Below, piece by piece: positions 6,132 to 7,382 of a stretch of DNA of 7,382 nt; position 1 is the first letter of the stretch, and every line of letters starts with the position of its first letter. Origin of the DNA: Gammaproteobacteria bacterium (lineage in GTDB: Bacteria; Pseudomonadota; Gammaproteobacteria; HTCC5015); assembly GCA_020630145.1 (NCBI GenBank), contig JAHDBX010000077.1, forward strand, positions 1 to 7,382. Reading direction: 5' to 3'. Under the pieces are notes generated by a model. That model made no database searches. It saw only the letters and a list, made by a program, of their open reading frames with translations, and was not told where the DNA came from. A program made the translations under genes and the position numbers.

Positions 6132-7029
6132 TATTTTTGATTACACTAGGTTTTATTGCATTAGGCGCAAATACTAATGGTTTAACATCATCACTATTAT
6201 TTGCTTGTATGGGTTCTTCATTGTCAAAAGCTTTATCTAATTCTGCAATTGCATCAAGATCTAAATTGGCAAAATCAAATAACTCCCGATCTAGCATATG
6301 TGAAGGTGTTATACGCTGCATAGATTTAAAAATATTAATCACTCGACCAGGCTGTTGTTTATCCCAAAGCTGCAACATGGATTTAATGTTTTTACGTTGT
6401 AAATTTTCTTGTGAGCCGCATAAATTACACGGAATAATAGGGAAGGCTTTTACCTCTGAAAAAGCCGCAATATCTTTTTCACGGCAATACGCTAAAGGCC
6501 TAATAACCGTATTTTTTTTATCATCACTTATTAACTTTGGCGGCATCGATTTCATACGCGCACCATAAAACATATTTAAAAATAGTGTTTCTACCATATC
6601 ATCAGCATGATGGCCAAGCGCTATTTTGGTTGCGCCAAGCTCACCTGCAACACGATATAAAATACCTCTACGTAAGCGAGAACACAGAGAACAGGTTGTT
6701 TTACCTTCTGGGATTTTTTCTTTAACAATACTATAGGTATCTTCTTCAACAATTCGGTATTCAACCCCTATAGAATCTAAATACTGCGGCAATATATGCT
6801 CGGGAAAGCCTGGTTGTTTTTGGTCTAAGTTAACCGCTATCAATTTGAAGTCAATTGGCGCATTAATTTGCAAGCTACGTAAAATTTCCAATAAAGTATA
6901 GGAGTCTTTACCACCCGATAAACAGACCATTACGGTATCACCATGCTCTATCATCGAAAAATCATCAATGGCTTTACCTACTTCTCGGCGTAGGCGTTTA
7001 TGTAACTTATTCGTGTTATAGGTATTCAT
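6124..7029 (-). CDS. ttcA: tRNA 2-thiocytidine biosynthesis protein TtcA
   Basis: TtcA thiolates cytidine 32 of certain tRNAs to 2-thiocytidine, using ATP to activate the base and an iron-sulfur cluster. From ATG 7029 the product has 301 residues (E. coli 311). The PP-loop SGGKDS is at 38-43, and the cysteine pairs CSLC at 113-116 and CNLC at 201-204 supply the cluster ligands. Further family signatures are [30 protein letters not shown] and [12 protein letters not shown]. About 45 residues follow the usual LFDF end, forming a low-complexity tail. The start is uncertain: ATG 7029 puts [15 protein letters not shown] at the N-terminus, as in other TtcA proteins, and a -10-like TATGAT/TAAAAT lies just upstream (7049-7059). 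ATG 7074 would add 15 residues. TTG 7086 is unlikely. No strong Shine-Dalgarno marks any of them. It is the first gene of the ttcA-NUDIX-purU run. Confidence 0.96.
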   Translation of the reverse strand: MNTYNTNKLHKRLRREVGKAIDDFSMIEHGDTVMVCLSGGKDSYTLLEILRSLQINAPIDFKLIAVNLDQKQPGFPEHILPQYLDSIGVEYRIVEEDTYSIVKEKIPEGKTTCSLCSRLRRGILYRVAGELGATKIALGHHADDMVETLFLNMFYGARMKSMPPKLISDDKKNTVIRPLAYCREKDIAAFSEVKAFPIIPCNLCGSQENLQRKNIKSMLQLWDKQQPGRVINIFKSMQRITPSHMLDRELFDFANLDLDAIAELDKAFDNEEPIQANNSDDVKPLVFAPNAIKPSVIKNSA

Positions 7030-7084
7030 ATTGTTTACTTTTAGCTGTATTTTATCATATTTAGCATGTGTCATTTTTCTGTTC

Positions 7085-7109
7085 AAAAATAGGCTTTACA
7101 AACGCCTAT
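7085..7109 (-). other. Small hairpin with T-run upstream of ttcA, possible attenuator
   Basis: On the minus strand ATAGGC (7104-7109) and GCCTAT (7089-7094) form a perfect 6-bp stem with a 9-base loop, and four T follow (7085-7088). The order of stem and T-run suits termination on the ttcA strand, yet no minus-strand gene lies directly upstream in the window. It could attenuate a ttcA transcript that starts further right, or stop antisense transcription. The stem is short, so chance is possible. The rest of 7030-7244 shows no gene. Confidence 0.3.
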
Positions 7110-7244
7110 ACTGACGCAATAAATTGCCCTTTTCCGACGAAATGCATGGATATTCTATTTCTATCTCCTACACTTATTATTAAGTACTGATTGTTTCCTA
7201 AGCTATTTATGTAGTCGACCGATAAATTAAGAAGAGGTAATAAT

Positions 7245-7382
7245 ATGAACAGTCACGATAGAAAGCACGCCAGCGCGGATTATAGCGTTTATGTAGAGAG
7301 TTCTTTAACAGATTTAGACGATGTGCCTGATGATTTACTTGAGCATGCCCAAGAATACATAGAATCTAGGGCCGAAAGTGAT
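7245..7382 (+). CDS. Small acidic protein of unknown function, N-terminal part
   Basis: An open frame of 46 codons starts at ATG 7245 and is cut by the window edge without a stop. The start is well supported by AGAGG at 7233-7237, seven bases upstream. The visible part begins with a basic stretch (HDRKH, residues 4-8) and then becomes strongly acidic (DLDDVPDDLLEHAQEYIE, 23-40), with a likely amphipathic helix from about residue 29. There is no signal peptide or membrane segment. I do not recognise the family. It diverges from ttcA across a 215-bp gap, so the two need not be related in function. The good ribosome binding site and the position argue for a real gene; the final length is unknown. 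Confidence 0.65.
   Translation, partial: MNSHDRKHASADYSVYVESSLTDLDDVPDDLLEHAQEYIESRAESD

Noticed and set aside
5975..6568. Open frame of 197 codons on the plus strand across the ttcA-NUDIX junction
   Set aside because: It is antisense to two well-supported genes, its cysteine- and serine-rich translation looks like a shadow, and no family motif is visible.
7030..7086. TTG 7086 as start of ttcA
   Set aside because: TTG is a poor start, no Shine-Dalgarno precedes it, and the added residues have no counterpart in the TtcA proteins I can recall.

Overview
The window looks like chromosomal DNA from a low-GC gammaproteobacterium, probably marine. The base composition is AT-rich throughout. TtcA, MscL, PurU, GcvT and GcvP all read as close relatives of the gammaproteobacterial proteins. 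The placement is an inference from protein similarity recalled from memory; no marker such as rRNA is present. I see no mobile element, tRNA, CRISPR array, prophage gene or compositional break, so this is mostly ordinary housekeeping DNA.

Layout: (1) Positions 1-2209, minus strand, hold gcvT followed by the first 327 codons of gcvP, two parts of the glycine cleavage system, without the usual gcvH between them. (2) A 104-bp divergent control region (2210-2313) carries a near-perfect 24-bp dyad. (3) Positions 2314-3777, plus strand, hold a LysR-type regulator of the LrhA/HexA kind and a periplasmic cyclophilin 27 bp behind it. (4) Positions 3869-4267 hold mscL with its own candidate promoter and a clear intrinsic terminator. 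(5) Positions 4329-4676 hold a small VanZ-like membrane protein that begins just past that terminator. (6) Positions 4673-7029, minus strand, hold a tight run ttcA > CoA-type NUDIX hydrolase > purU, which meets the VanZ-like gene tail to tail with overlapping stop codons. (7) From 7245 a small acidic protein of unknown function runs off the right edge.

The metabolic theme is folate one-carbon balance. GcvT and GcvP make 5,10-methylene-tetrahydrofolate from glycine, and PurU hydrolyses 10-formyl-tetrahydrofolate to free tetrahydrofolate and formate. The two sets lie on either side of an unrelated plus-strand block and are not one operon. The divergent LysR gene is a positional candidate for controlling gcvT, but it does not resemble the enterobacterial regulator GcvA.

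I found no convincing undescribed system. The items most worth a second look are regulatory: the shared dyad, a possible leaderless regulator mRNA, the terminator placed at the start of the VanZ-like gene, and the absence of gcvH from its usual place.
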